Position numbers and translations under genes: made by a program. A stretch of DNA of 35,134 nt, from the NCBI RefSeq assembly GCF_014650995.1, contig NZ_BMWA01000046.1:1-35134 (forward strand). Reading direction: 5' to 3'. Position 1 is the first letter of the stretch, and each line of letters begins with the position of its first letter. Below are positions 15,128 through 22,236 of this stretch, piece by piece. The notes under the pieces are model-generated. The model was not told the origin of the DNA. It was given only the letters and a program-made list of their open reading frames with translations, and did no database searches. Source of the DNA: Streptomyces viridiviolaceus (GTDB lineage: Bacteria > Actinomycetota > Actinomycetes > Streptomycetales > Streptomycetaceae).

Positions 15128-16842
15128 GCCCCACCACCCTTCCCGCCGGTCCGGAACACGGGCACGTCACCTTCCTCGGTGCCGGACCCGGAGATCCGGG
15201 ACTGCTGACTCTGCGCGCCGTGGAGGCGCTGGCGAACGCGGACGTCCTCGTCGCCGAGCACGAGGTGCTCGACGTCGTACGCACGCACGCGAGGCAGGGC
15301 GTAGCCGAAGTGCACACGGACGCGGATCCGTCCACGGATTCCTCCGCGAACCCGGATCCGGGCACAGGCACGCCCAGACTGGCGGTTGTTGACGGCGCGT
15401 CAACCACCTCCGGTGTCCCCGCTGTGCGGGATGCCGCACATCTTGTCATGGAGGCCGCGCGGGGCGGCAGGCGGGTCGTCCGTGCGGTGACCGGGGACCC
15501 CGGGCTCGACGCGTACGCCGCCGAGGAGATGCTGGCGTGCGCCGCGGCCGGGGTGCCGTTCGAGGTCGTCCCCGGCATCGCGACCGCCGTCGGCGTGCCC
15601 GCGTACGCCGGTGTCCCGCTGCGCGACTCCGAGGGCGCCGACGTGCGGTTCGTGGACGCCAGTACGGCCTCGGACCGCTGCTGGACCGAGGTGGGCGCCT
15701 CCGACGGCACGGTCGTGGTGTCGACGACGCTGGACTCGGTGGCCGCGGCCGCCGGTGAGCTGGTGTCGGCGGGCCGCAAGCCGGACACCCCGCTGACGGT
15801 GACGATCGCCGGTACGACGACCCGGCAGCGCACCTGGACCGCCACCCTGGGCACGATCGCGCAGACGCTGAAGCAGGCCAAGGTGCTGCCGTCGGCGGAC
15901 GGCGGCCGGCCGGTGATAGCCGTGGTCGGTGAGCGTTCCGCCGCCGCCCGGCGCGACCAGCTGTCGTGGTTCGAGTCCAAGCCGCTGTTCGGCTGGAAGG
16001 TGCTCGTGCCGCGTACGAAGGAGCAGGCGGCGTCGCTCTCCGACCAACTGCGGTCGTACGGGGCCGTGCCGCACGAGGTGCCGACGATCGCCGTCGAGCC
16101 GCCGCGCACGCCCCAGCAGATGGAGCGGGCGGTCAAGGGCCTGGTGACGGGCCGGTACGAGTGGATCGCGTTCACGTCGGTCAACGCGGTGAAGGCGGTC
16201 CGGGAAAAGTTCGAGGAGTACGGGCTGGACGCCCGTGCCTTCGCGGGCATCAAGGTCGCCGCGGTGGGCGAGCAGACCGCCAAGGCGCTGATCGCCTTCG
16301 GTGTGAAGCCGGACCTGGTGCCCAGCGGCGAGCAGTCGGCCGCGGGCCTGCTGGAGGACTGGCCGCCGTACGACCCGGTCTTCGACCCGATCGACCGGGT
16401 GTTCCTGCCGCGCGCCGACATCGCCACGGAGACGCTCGTCGCCGGCCTGATCGAGCTGGGCTGGGAGGTCGACGACGTCACCGCCTACCGGACCGTGCGC
16501 GCGTCGCCGCCGCCGGCCCAGACCCGCGAGGCGATCAAGGGGGGTGGCTTCGACGCGGTCCTGTTCACCTCGTCGTCCACGGTGCGGAACCTGGTCGGCA
16601 TCGCGGGCAAGCCGCACAACGTGACGGTGATCGCCTGCATCGGCCCGGCGACGGCGAAGACGGCCGAGGAGCACGGCCTGCGGGTCGACGTCATGGCTCC
16701 GGAGCCGTCGGTGCACAGGCTGGCGGAGGCGCTGGCCGACTTCGGCCTGCGGCGCAGGGCCGCGGCGATCGAGGCCGGGGATCCGGTGACGCGGCCGAGC
16801 GAGCGTCGGCCGGGCGCGCGGCGCCGGCGGTCGACGACCTGA
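15124..16842 (+). CDS. hemD: HemD fusion: tetrapyrrole methylase-like domain plus uroporphyrinogen-III synthase
   Basis: A 572-residue two-domain protein. Residues about 15-270 match the uroporphyrinogen-III C-methyltransferase fold: the SAM loop FLGAGPGDPGLLTLRA is clear, but later motifs are divergent (VTGDPGLDAYAAEE in place of the GGDPxxFGRG segment, AYAGVPLRD near the pocket). Residues about 289-545 are the uroporphyrinogen-III synthase domain (WKVLVPRTKEQAASLSDQL, then FTSVNAVKAV and FTSSSTVRNLVG). That domain closes hydroxymethylbilane with inversion of ring D. A basic tail follows. The TTG start overlaps the hemC stop by 4 nt. A terminator with an 18-bp stem follows. The synthase assignment is firm; the methylase activity is uncertain. 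Confidence 0.93.
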   Translation: MSPTTLPAGPEHGHVTFLGAGPGDPGLLTLRAVEALANADVLVAEHEVLDVVRTHARQGVAEVHTDADPSTDSSANPDPGTGTPRLAVVDGASTTSGVPAVRDAAHLVMEAARGGRRVVRAVTGDPGLDAYAAEEMLACAAAGVPFEVVPGIATAVGVPAYAGVPLRDSEGADVRFVDASTASDRCWTEVGASDGTVVVSTTLDSVAAAAGELVSAGRKPDTPLTVTIAGTTTRQRTWTATLGTIAQTLKQAKVLPSADGGRPVIAVVGERSAAARRDQLSWFESKPLFGWKVLVPRTKEQAASLSDQLRSYGAVPHEVPTIAVEPPRTPQQMERAVKGLVTGRYEWIAFTSVNAVKAVREKFEEYGLDARAFAGIKVAAVGEQTAKALIAFGVKPDLVPSGEQSAAGLLEDWPPYDPVFDPIDRVFLPRADIATETLVAGLIELGWEVDDVTAYRTVRASPPPAQTREAIKGGGFDAVLFTSSSTVRNLVGIAGKPHNVTVIACIGPATAKTAEEHGLRVDVMAPEPSVHRLAEALADFGLRRRAAAIEAGDPVTRPSERRPGARRRRSTT

Positions 16843-16848
16843 GCGGTA

Positions 16849-16892
16849 CGGCGGTGCCCCGCACCCGGGTGATCGGGTGCGGGGCACCGCCG
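16849..16892. terminator. strong terminator of the rex-hemACD operon
   Basis: A perfect 18-bp stem (16849-16866 with 16875-16892) closes an 8-nt loop. It begins 6 nt after the hemD stop. No U-tract follows. Confidence 0.9.
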
Positions 16893-17014
16893 TCTCCGGG
16901 ACCGGCGGCGGGACGCCCGCGGCAGGGCCGGTCGGGACGCCCGGGGCGGGGGAGGGGGCCCGTGCGTCGGTGCCGCTTGCGCCACGGGTGCCGAGGCCGC
17001 ACGGGGGCGGTACC

Positions 17015-17473
17015 TCAGTGGTGCCAGGCCCGGCCGCCCGTGTTGTGGATGAAGCGCTGGAGCACCTTCATGGTGGTCAGGTACTCCTCGTCGGAGATGC
17101 CCGCGTGGCGTTCCGTCCACAGGTCTTCCTGGAGGGCCGCGGCCTTCTCGTGGAACGCCCTGCCCTCGGGAGTGAGGGCCAGGTGGCCCTCGGGAGTCTC
17201 GGTGATCCAGCCCTGGGTGATGGTCGTGTCGATCTCCGACTCCATGGCCTCCGGGCCCGTGTCGAGGTAGTTCCGCAGGAGGCGGGAGATCTCGTCGCGG
17301 GTCTTCGGCGTGTCCGCGCGGGCGGTCTGGGCGAGGACCCACCACTGCGGTTGGGTGGTGCCGATCTCGGCGAGGGCGGCCCGGGTGCGGGTGACGACGG
17401 CCTTGTAGGCCGCCCAGCTCCAGTAGCCGATGGGCTGTCGGATCAGTTCCGCGTCGGTGTGTGTGTACTCCAT
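17015..17473 (-). CDS. MarR family transcriptional regulator
   Basis: A 152-residue winged-helix regulator of the MarR type, expected to act as a dimer. The N-terminal helical part (PIGYWSWAAYKAVVTRTRAAL) and the DNA-binding region around residues 35-100 (QWWVLAQTAR ... EISRLLRNYLDTGPEAMESEIDTTITQGWITETPEGHLALTPEG, with the wing) have the expected spacing. The ligand is unknown. It is divergent from hemB with 101 bp between them. An inverted repeat, AAACT-GA-AGTTT, lies between its own -35 and -10 elements, so it probably represses itself. No SD precedes the ATG, and the -10 is 6 nt away, indicating a leaderless transcript. Confidence 0.85.
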   Translation of the reverse strand: MEYTHTDAELIRQPIGYWSWAAYKAVVTRTRAALAEIGTTQPQWWVLAQTARADTPKTRDEISRLLRNYLDTGPEAMESEIDTTITQGWITETPEGHLALTPEGRAFHEKAAALQEDLWTERHAGISDEEYLTTMKVLQRFIHNTGGRAWHH

Positions 17474-17479
17474 GAGGCC

Positions 17480-17510
17480 GACCGTAGAAACTGAAGTTTG
17501 CTCGAGGTCA
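17480..17510 (-). promoter_or_regulatory. MarR gene promoter with internal inverted-repeat operator
   Basis: On the minus strand TTGACC (17510-17505), a 19-bp spacer and TACGGT (17485-17480) form a promoter whose -10 lies 6 nt before the ATG at 17473. The spacer contains AAACT-TC-AGTTT (17498-17487), a 5-bp inverted repeat typical of a MarR operator. Whether it also affects hemB is not decided. Confidence 0.5.
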
Positions 17511-17561
17511 AGGGCCGGGCGGGCCGACTGCGCGTCGGCAAAGGCACGGGTGGGGCGGGCG

Positions 17562-17567
17562 TAGCGT
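17562..17567 (+). promoter_or_regulatory. leaderless-type -10 element of hemB
   Basis: TAGCGT ends 7 nt before the hemB ATG at 17575. The only purine-rich run, AGGTGG, almost touches the ATG and is too close to be an SD. No clear -35 was found. Confidence 0.4.
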
Positions 17568-17574
17568 AGGTGGC

Positions 17575-18567
17575 ATGACGACGTACGGATCCTTTCCCGG
17601 CACCCGGCCCCGGCGTCTGCGGACCACCCCCGCCATGCGTCGGATGGTCGCCGAGACCAGGCTGCACCCCGCCGACCTCATCCTCCCCGCCTTCGTGCGC
17701 GAGGGCGTGAGCGAACCGGTGCCGATCGCCGCGATGCCCGGGGTCGTGCAGCACACCCGGGACACCCTGAAGAAGGCCGCCGCCGAGGCGGTCGAGGCCG
17801 GGATCTCCGGGATCATGCTGTTCGGCGTGCCGGAGGAGGCGAAGAAGGACGCCGCCGGCACCGCGGGTACCGATCCGGACGGCATCCTCCAGGTCGCGCT
17901 GCGGGACGTGCGGGCCGAGGTCGGGGACGAGCTGCTCGTCATGTCCGACCTGTGTCTCGACGAGTTCACCGACCACGGGCACTGCGGTGTGCTCGACGCC
18001 GAGGGGCGGGTGGACAACGACGCCACGCTGGAGCGGTACGCCGAGATGGCGCAGGTGCAGGCCGACGCGGGCGCGCACATCGTGGGCCCCAGCGGGATGA
18101 TGGACGGCCAGATCGGGGTCGTCCGGGACGCCCTCGACCAGATCGGGCGGGAGGACGTCGCGATCCTCGCCTACACCGCCAAGTACGCCTCCGCCTTCTA
18201 CGGGCCCTTCCGCGAGGCCGTCGGGTCGTCGCTGCAGGGGGACCGGAAGACCTACCAGCAGGACGCCGCCAACGCGCGGGAGTCCCTGCGGGAGCTGGCG
18301 CTCGACCTGGAGGAGGGCGCCGACATGGTGATGGTGAAGCCGGCCGGCCCCTACCTCGACATCCTGGCCCGGGTCGCGGACGCCGTGGACGTGCCCGTCG
18401 CCGCCTACCAGATCTCCGGCGAGTACTCGATGATCGAGGCCGCCGCCGAGAAGGGCTGGATCGACCGCGACCGGGCGATTCTGGAGACCCTGACCGGCAT
18501 CAAGCGGGCCGGTGCGCGCAACATCCTGACCTACTGGGCGACCGAGGTCGCTCGCACGCTGCACTGA
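17575..18567 (+). CDS. hemB: delta-aminolevulinic acid dehydratase (porphobilinogen synthase)
   Basis: A 330-residue enzyme that condenses two 5-aminolevulinate molecules into porphobilinogen, the step between HemA/HemL and HemC. Active-site lysines are Lys203 (YTAKYASAFYGPF) and Lys255 (VKPAGPYLDIL). The metal loop is DLCLDEFTDHGHCG: Cys127, Asp129 and Cys137, so it has C-x-D-x7-C in place of the three-cysteine zinc site C-x-C-x7-C. Length is normal. The gene is outside the hemACD operon and has its own apparently leaderless promoter, divergent from a MarR regulator. Confidence 0.97.
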   Translation: MTTYGSFPGTRPRRLRTTPAMRRMVAETRLHPADLILPAFVREGVSEPVPIAAMPGVVQHTRDTLKKAAAEAVEAGISGIMLFGVPEEAKKDAAGTAGTDPDGILQVALRDVRAEVGDELLVMSDLCLDEFTDHGHCGVLDAEGRVDNDATLERYAEMAQVQADAGAHIVGPSGMMDGQIGVVRDALDQIGREDVAILAYTAKYASAFYGPFREAVGSSLQGDRKTYQQDAANARESLRELALDLEEGADMVMVKPAGPYLDILARVADAVDVPVAAYQISGEYSMIEAAAEKGWIDRDRAILETLTGIKRAGARNILTYWATEVARTLH

Positions 18568-18622
18568 AGGGCCTCGGCCTGGGCCGCGCCGTCCGGCGGC
18601 CCGGGCAGGGCGTGCGCGGCCT

Positions 18623-19372
18623 TCAGTAGGTGAGGGCCGTGTCCATGCTCGGCTGCCAGTAGGTGACCGTCAGGGCGTCGTCGACGTGGACGCCGCCGGA
18701 GGGCAGGGCGACCGTGGCGACGGAGCCGTCGTCGAAGGGGACCGTCAGCGTGTTCGCGGTGTATCCGTCCCCGGCGCTGCCGTCGGCGGCCGACAGCAGC
18801 ACGCCCGCGTAGCCGGACTTGCCCGGCTCCAGGGTCGTGACCGCCTGCGGCTTGGTCTCCTCCGCGACCGGCGGCACGGACTGGGCCTCGCCGAACCTCG
18901 CCATCGGGTAGGCGGGCAGGTAGCACGTCCTGGAGCCGGTGTTCGTCGCCGTCAGCAGCAGGTGGTTGATCGGGCGGGGCACGTTCGTGGCGGTGATCTT
19001 GACGCTCGACGCGGAGCACTTGCCGGGCTTCGTGTCGTCGTCCTTGTCGCCGGCCTGGGAGCCGTTGCCGCCGGAGCCGCCGTTCGAGCCCGACGCGTTG
19101 CCGGAGCCCGAGCCGGAGGAGCCGGAGGAGCTGCCGGAACCGGTCGAGGCGTTCGAGCCGCCCTGTCCCTGCGCACCGGCCGAGTCGCCGGCGTCCGGAC
19201 CCGCGCCGGTGGACGCGCCGGCCGACGGCTTGGACGTGACCGTGGCCGTCGCGGAGGAGGACGGGTCCTCGGCGCCCGTGTCCGAACCGCCCTGACAGGC
19301 CGTCAGAGCGAGCGCGGCCAGCGCGACCGTGGTGGCGGCGAACAGGCGGGTGCGGGTGGTGCGTGCGGACAT
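18623..19372 (-). CDS. DUF4232-type secreted lipoprotein
   Basis: A 249-residue exported protein. The N-terminus is a lipoprotein signal peptide with basic residues, a hydrophobic core and lipobox LTAC (lipidated Cys about residue 26). A Ser/Gly/Asn-rich linker of about 90 residues follows. The C-terminal domain (about 117-249, starting KCSASSVKITATNV) contains a second cysteine in the TGSRTCYL segment and looks like DUF4232, a beta-sandwich of unknown function common in actinobacterial surface proteins. The ATG at 19372 has AAGGGGA about 7 nt upstream; a longer open frame reaches 19480 but lacks the signal-peptide start. It is convergent with hemB and divergent from the membrane HTH gene. 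Confidence 0.8.
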   Translation of the reverse strand: MSARTTRTRLFAATTVALAALALTACQGGSDTGAEDPSSSATATVTSKPSAGASTGAGPDAGDSAGAQGQGGSNASTGSGSSSGSSGSGSGNASGSNGGSGGNGSQAGDKDDDTKPGKCSASSVKITATNVPRPINHLLLTATNTGSRTCYLPAYPMARFGEAQSVPPVAEETKPQAVTTLEPGKSGYAGVLLSAADGSAGDGYTANTLTVPFDDGSVATVALPSGGVHVDDALTVTYWQPSMDTALTY

Positions 19373-19484
19373 GACGGGTCCCCTTCGAGTGGGAGTCGGA
19401 GTGGGCCGCTCGACCGTTGGCCGGGAGCGGCTGCTTGGATGACCACAGCGTGGGGCAGGATCCGTCCCGGCCGCCAGCAACGCC

Positions 19485-19514
19485 GGGACATGCGGGACGC
19501 TGGGACGCTGGGAC
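19485..19514. repeat. four GGGAC direct repeats between divergent genes
   Basis: GGGAC occurs at 19485, 19494, 19502 and 19510, with steps of 9, 8 and 8 bp, in the 209-bp gap between the DUF4232 lipoprotein and the HTH gene. Regular short direct repeats could be a binding site, but in G+C-rich DNA chance is also possible. Confidence 0.3.
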
Positions 19515-19581
19515 GGCTCTGACCTGGGGAAACGGTGTCCTTCTGGGATGCGGTACGGGGACGCGGGGAGAGGGAGAGACG

Positions 19582-21111
19582 GTGGCGGGGGACGACTTCG
19601 CGGGGCTGCTGCGGGAGTTGAAGGAGCGGTCCGGGCTCAGTTACGGCGCGCTCGGCAAACGGCTGCACATGAGTGCGTCGACGCTCCACCGGTACGTCAA
19701 GGGGGAGGTCGTCCCGACGGAGTTCGCGCCCGTCGAACGCCTGGCCCGGCTGTGCCGGGCGACGCCCGAGGAACTCCTCGAACTCCATCGCCGCTGGATC
19801 CGCGCGGATGCGCTGCGCGGCGTGAAGTCGGGGAAGCCCGCCGAGTCGGGGAACCCTGCCGAGTCGGGGAAGCCCGCCGAGTCGGGGAAGCCCGCCGAGT
19901 CGGGGAACCCTGCCGAGTCGGGGAAGCCCGCCGAGTCGGGGAACCCTGCCGAGGGGGAGCCGGCTGCCGAGGCGGAGAGTGCCGACGCCGCGGAGGAAAG
20001 AGATGACGCGGAGAGAGCCGGCGAGCCGGAGAAGGGCGCCGAGGCGGAGACCCCGCAGACGGAGACCCCGGCGCCCGAGGGCGGGGACGAGCCCCCGGAG
20101 CCCCCCGCTCCCGTCGTCCCGGCCGGCGCGGGCGTACCCGCCGCCCCCCGGACCGACCACGACGACGCGCCGCTCGTCACCATGGGCCCGAGGCGCCCCC
20201 GCCCCCGGCGCACCGCGCTGTACGCCGCGACCGGGGTCGCCGCCGTCGCCGCTGCCGTGGCGCTCGTGGTGAACCTGATCCCGGACGGGGAGTCCGGCGG
20301 ACGCGACGTGCCCGCGGGGGCCGCCGGGGTCACCGTGTCGCCTTCGGCGTCGGTGCCGCCGTCGCAGTCCACCGGATCGCCCTCCCCGAGGGGGAGCGGC
20401 ACGGCCTCGCCGTCCACCTCCGCGTCCCGGAAGAGCACGGCCACGCCGAGCCGCACGCCGTCCCAGGACGGGAAGCCCGCCGGTTCCGCCGAGCGGGACG
20501 GCCCGGCCGAGGGCGGCGGTTCGGTGACCGTGCAGACCACGCCGTACTACTGGGACTCCCCCTGCGACCAGAACTTCCTGGTCGACCGCAGCCCGCAGAA
20601 CGTGCCGAAGCCGCCCGCCCAGCAGGACGCGGTCGGCTGGGCCACCGCGCTCGGCGCCGTCTCCGCCGACCGGCAGACGGTGGCGCTCACCGTGCAGGGA
20701 ACCGGCCCGGAGACCGTGGTCCTCAACGCGCTGCACGTCCGTGTCGTGCGCAGCGACGCGCCGCTCGACTGGAACGAGTACGCGGTGGGCATCGGCTGCG
20801 GCGGCGGGGTCGGCACCAAGTCGTTCGACGTCTCGCTCGACCTGGGCAACCCCCTGGCCACCCCGGTCAACGGGCAGCGGAACTTCCCGTACAAGGTCAG
20901 CGAGTCCGACCCCGAGGTCTTCTACGTCAACGCGCACACCAGCGGACACGACGTCCGCTGGTACCTGGAGCTCGACTGGTCCAGCGGCTCCCGGCGCGGC
21001 ACGGTCCGCATCGACGACCAGGGCAAGCCGTTCCGCACCAGCGCCTCCGGCATCGACTACTACGGCTACCCGCTCGGCGGCAGCGCCTGGGAGCACTTCG
21101 ACGGCACCTGA
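19582..21111 (+). CDS. membrane-anchored helix-turn-helix protein with tandem SG[KN]PAE repeat
   Basis: A 509-residue protein. Residues about 1-70 form a Cro/CI-type helix-turn-helix (FAGLLRELKERSGLSYGALGKRL, then HMSASTLHRYVKGEVVPTE). A seven-fold hexapeptide repeat, SGKPAE or SGNPAE, spans about residues 83-124. An acidic and Pro-rich linker follows. One membrane helix lies at about 211-233 (ALYAATGVAAVAAAVALVVNL). After it come a Ser/Thr/Pro-rich stretch and a C-terminal extracytoplasmic domain of about 190 residues with two cysteines (SPCDQNF and IGCGGGVGT). The layout suggests a cytoplasmic DNA-binding domain joined to an outside sensor. The function is unknown. The GTG has GGAGAG upstream; the longer frame from 19417 is rejected. 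Confidence 0.8.
   Translation: MAGDDFAGLLRELKERSGLSYGALGKRLHMSASTLHRYVKGEVVPTEFAPVERLARLCRATPEELLELHRRWIRADALRGVKSGKPAESGNPAESGKPAESGKPAESGNPAESGKPAESGNPAEGEPAAEAESADAAEERDDAERAGEPEKGAEAETPQTETPAPEGGDEPPEPPAPVVPAGAGVPAAPRTDHDDAPLVTMGPRRPRPRRTALYAATGVAAVAAAVALVVNLIPDGESGGRDVPAGAAGVTVSPSASVPPSQSTGSPSPRGSGTASPSTSASRKSTATPSRTPSQDGKPAGSAERDGPAEGGGSVTVQTTPYYWDSPCDQNFLVDRSPQNVPKPPAQQDAVGWATALGAVSADRQTVALTVQGTGPETVVLNALHVRVVRSDAPLDWNEYAVGIGCGGGVGTKSFDVSLDLGNPLATPVNGQRNFPYKVSESDPEVFYVNAHTSGHDVRWYLELDWSSGSRRGTVRIDDQGKPFRTSASGIDYYGYPLGGSAWEHFDGT
19828..19953 (+). repeat. 18-bp coding tandem repeat, seven copies
   Basis: Seven perfect-length 18-bp units run head to tail inside the membrane HTH gene. Two forms occur: A, TCGGGGAAGCCCGCCGAG, and B, TCGGGGAACCCTGCCGAG, which differ at two bases. 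The order is A B A A B A B. Copies of each form are identical, so the array probably grew by recent unequal exchange or slippage. Each unit is a multiple of three, so copy number can change without breaking the frame. Confidence 0.95.
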
Positions 21112-21222
21112 TCCTCCAACCGGCGGGCGACGTAAGGTGGTTGCGCGCGTTGATCGCTCCCGCGCCCCGCGTTCCCTTCCGGGGCGCGCGTACCGTTCGT
21201 CACGACTTCCGACGGAGAGCCC

Positions 21223-22125
21223 ATGCCCGGTGACGCCCTCAGCCAGGACCCCGCGGAGCTGAGAAGGAGGATCGACAGCAGCAAGGCGCACCCGGCCCGC
21301 GTCTACGACGTCTTCCTCGGCGGCAAGGACCACTACCCCGCCGACCGCGCCGCGGCCGCCGCCGGACTCGCCGCCAACCCGCGCGGCTACCTCGACGTGC
21401 GGCACAACCGCGACTTCCTGCGCCGCGCGGTGACCGAACTGGCGCGGCAGGAGGGCATCCGCCAGTTCCTCGACATCGGCACCGGCCTGCCGACCGCGGA
21501 GAACGTCCACCAGATCGCCCAGCGCATCGCCCCGGAGTCACGGGTCGTCTACGTCGACAACGACCCGGTCGTCCTCGCCCACGCCCGCGCCCTGCTCACC
21601 AGCGGGCCCGAGGGGCGCACGGACTACATCGACGCCGATCTGAAGAGCCCGGCCCGAATCCTCGAACAGGCCGCACAGACCCTCGACTTCGACCGTCCCG
21701 TGGCCCTCTGCCTCGTCGCCATCCTGCACTTCGTCGAGGACGAGGAGGCGTACCCGATCGTGCGGGAGCTGGTCGACGCGCTGCCCGCCGGCAGCCGTCT
21801 CGTCCTCAGCCACCTCACCGAGGACCTCAACCCGGAGAACATCCGCGCGGTCCAACGCACCTACACCGAGCGGGGCTTCACCTTCGTGCTGCGCTCGCGG
21901 AAGGACGTCGAGCGCTTCTTCACGGAGAGCGGGCTGGAACTCGCCGACCCGGGCGTGGTCCCGGTGCACCACTGGCGGCCGGACCACGCCGCGCCCGTGC
22001 CCGAGCAGCCGGAGGCGTCCTATCTGGCCGGGCTCGACGACATCGAGAAGGTCCGCTACAAGGACATCAACGACGTCACCGACGCCGACATCAACGTCTA
22101 CGCCGGTCTGGGTGCCAAGGGCTGA
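21223..22125 (+). CDS. SAM-dependent methyltransferase, DUF574 family
   Basis: A 300-residue protein of the actinobacterial S-adenosylmethionine-dependent methyltransferase family PF04672 (DUF574). The family marker near the N-terminus, PARVYDVFLGGKDHYPADR, is intact. The SAM loop is FLDIGTGLPTAENVH and an acidic residue follows in VVYVDNDPVV. Length is normal. Many Streptomyces carry dozens of paralogs and the substrates are unknown. The ATG has GGAGA about 6 nt upstream. It follows the membrane HTH gene on the same strand with a 111-nt gap, so cotranscription is possible but not shown. Confidence 0.88.
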   Translation: MPGDALSQDPAELRRRIDSSKAHPARVYDVFLGGKDHYPADRAAAAAGLAANPRGYLDVRHNRDFLRRAVTELARQEGIRQFLDIGTGLPTAENVHQIAQRIAPESRVVYVDNDPVVLAHARALLTSGPEGRTDYIDADLKSPARILEQAAQTLDFDRPVALCLVAILHFVEDEEAYPIVRELVDALPAGSRLVLSHLTEDLNPENIRAVQRTYTERGFTFVLRSRKDVERFFTESGLELADPGVVPVHHWRPDHAAPVPEQPEASYLAGLDDIEKVRYKDINDVTDADINVYAGLGAKG

Positions 22126-22170
22126 CGGGCCGTCGGCGCCCGCAGCGGTGTCCGTATCACGGAAACCTGC

Positions 22171-22198
22171 TTGTAGACAGCACGTACTTCCCTAGGCT
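22171..22198 (+). promoter_or_regulatory. candidate promoter of the aminotransferase gene
   Basis: TTGTAG (22171-22176) and TAGGCT (22193-22198) are separated by 16 bp, close to the vegetative Streptomyces consensus. The predicted start is about 33 nt before the ATG at 22237. Confidence 0.5.
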
Positions 22199-22236
22199 GC
22201 GGGAACGAGCCGTCACCGCAGCCGAAGGGACCGTGC

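Noticed and set aside
19828..19953. The 18-bp array as a possible CRISPR
   Set aside because: The units are directly adjacent with no spacers, are a multiple of three, and lie in a coding frame. No cas genes are present.
19303..21510. A 735-residue minus-strand open frame opposite the membrane HTH gene
   Set aside because: The composition is Arg/Gly/Ala-rich with no recognised motif, and the repeat-bearing plus-strand protein has domains, a membrane helix and an SD. The frame is a composition shadow.
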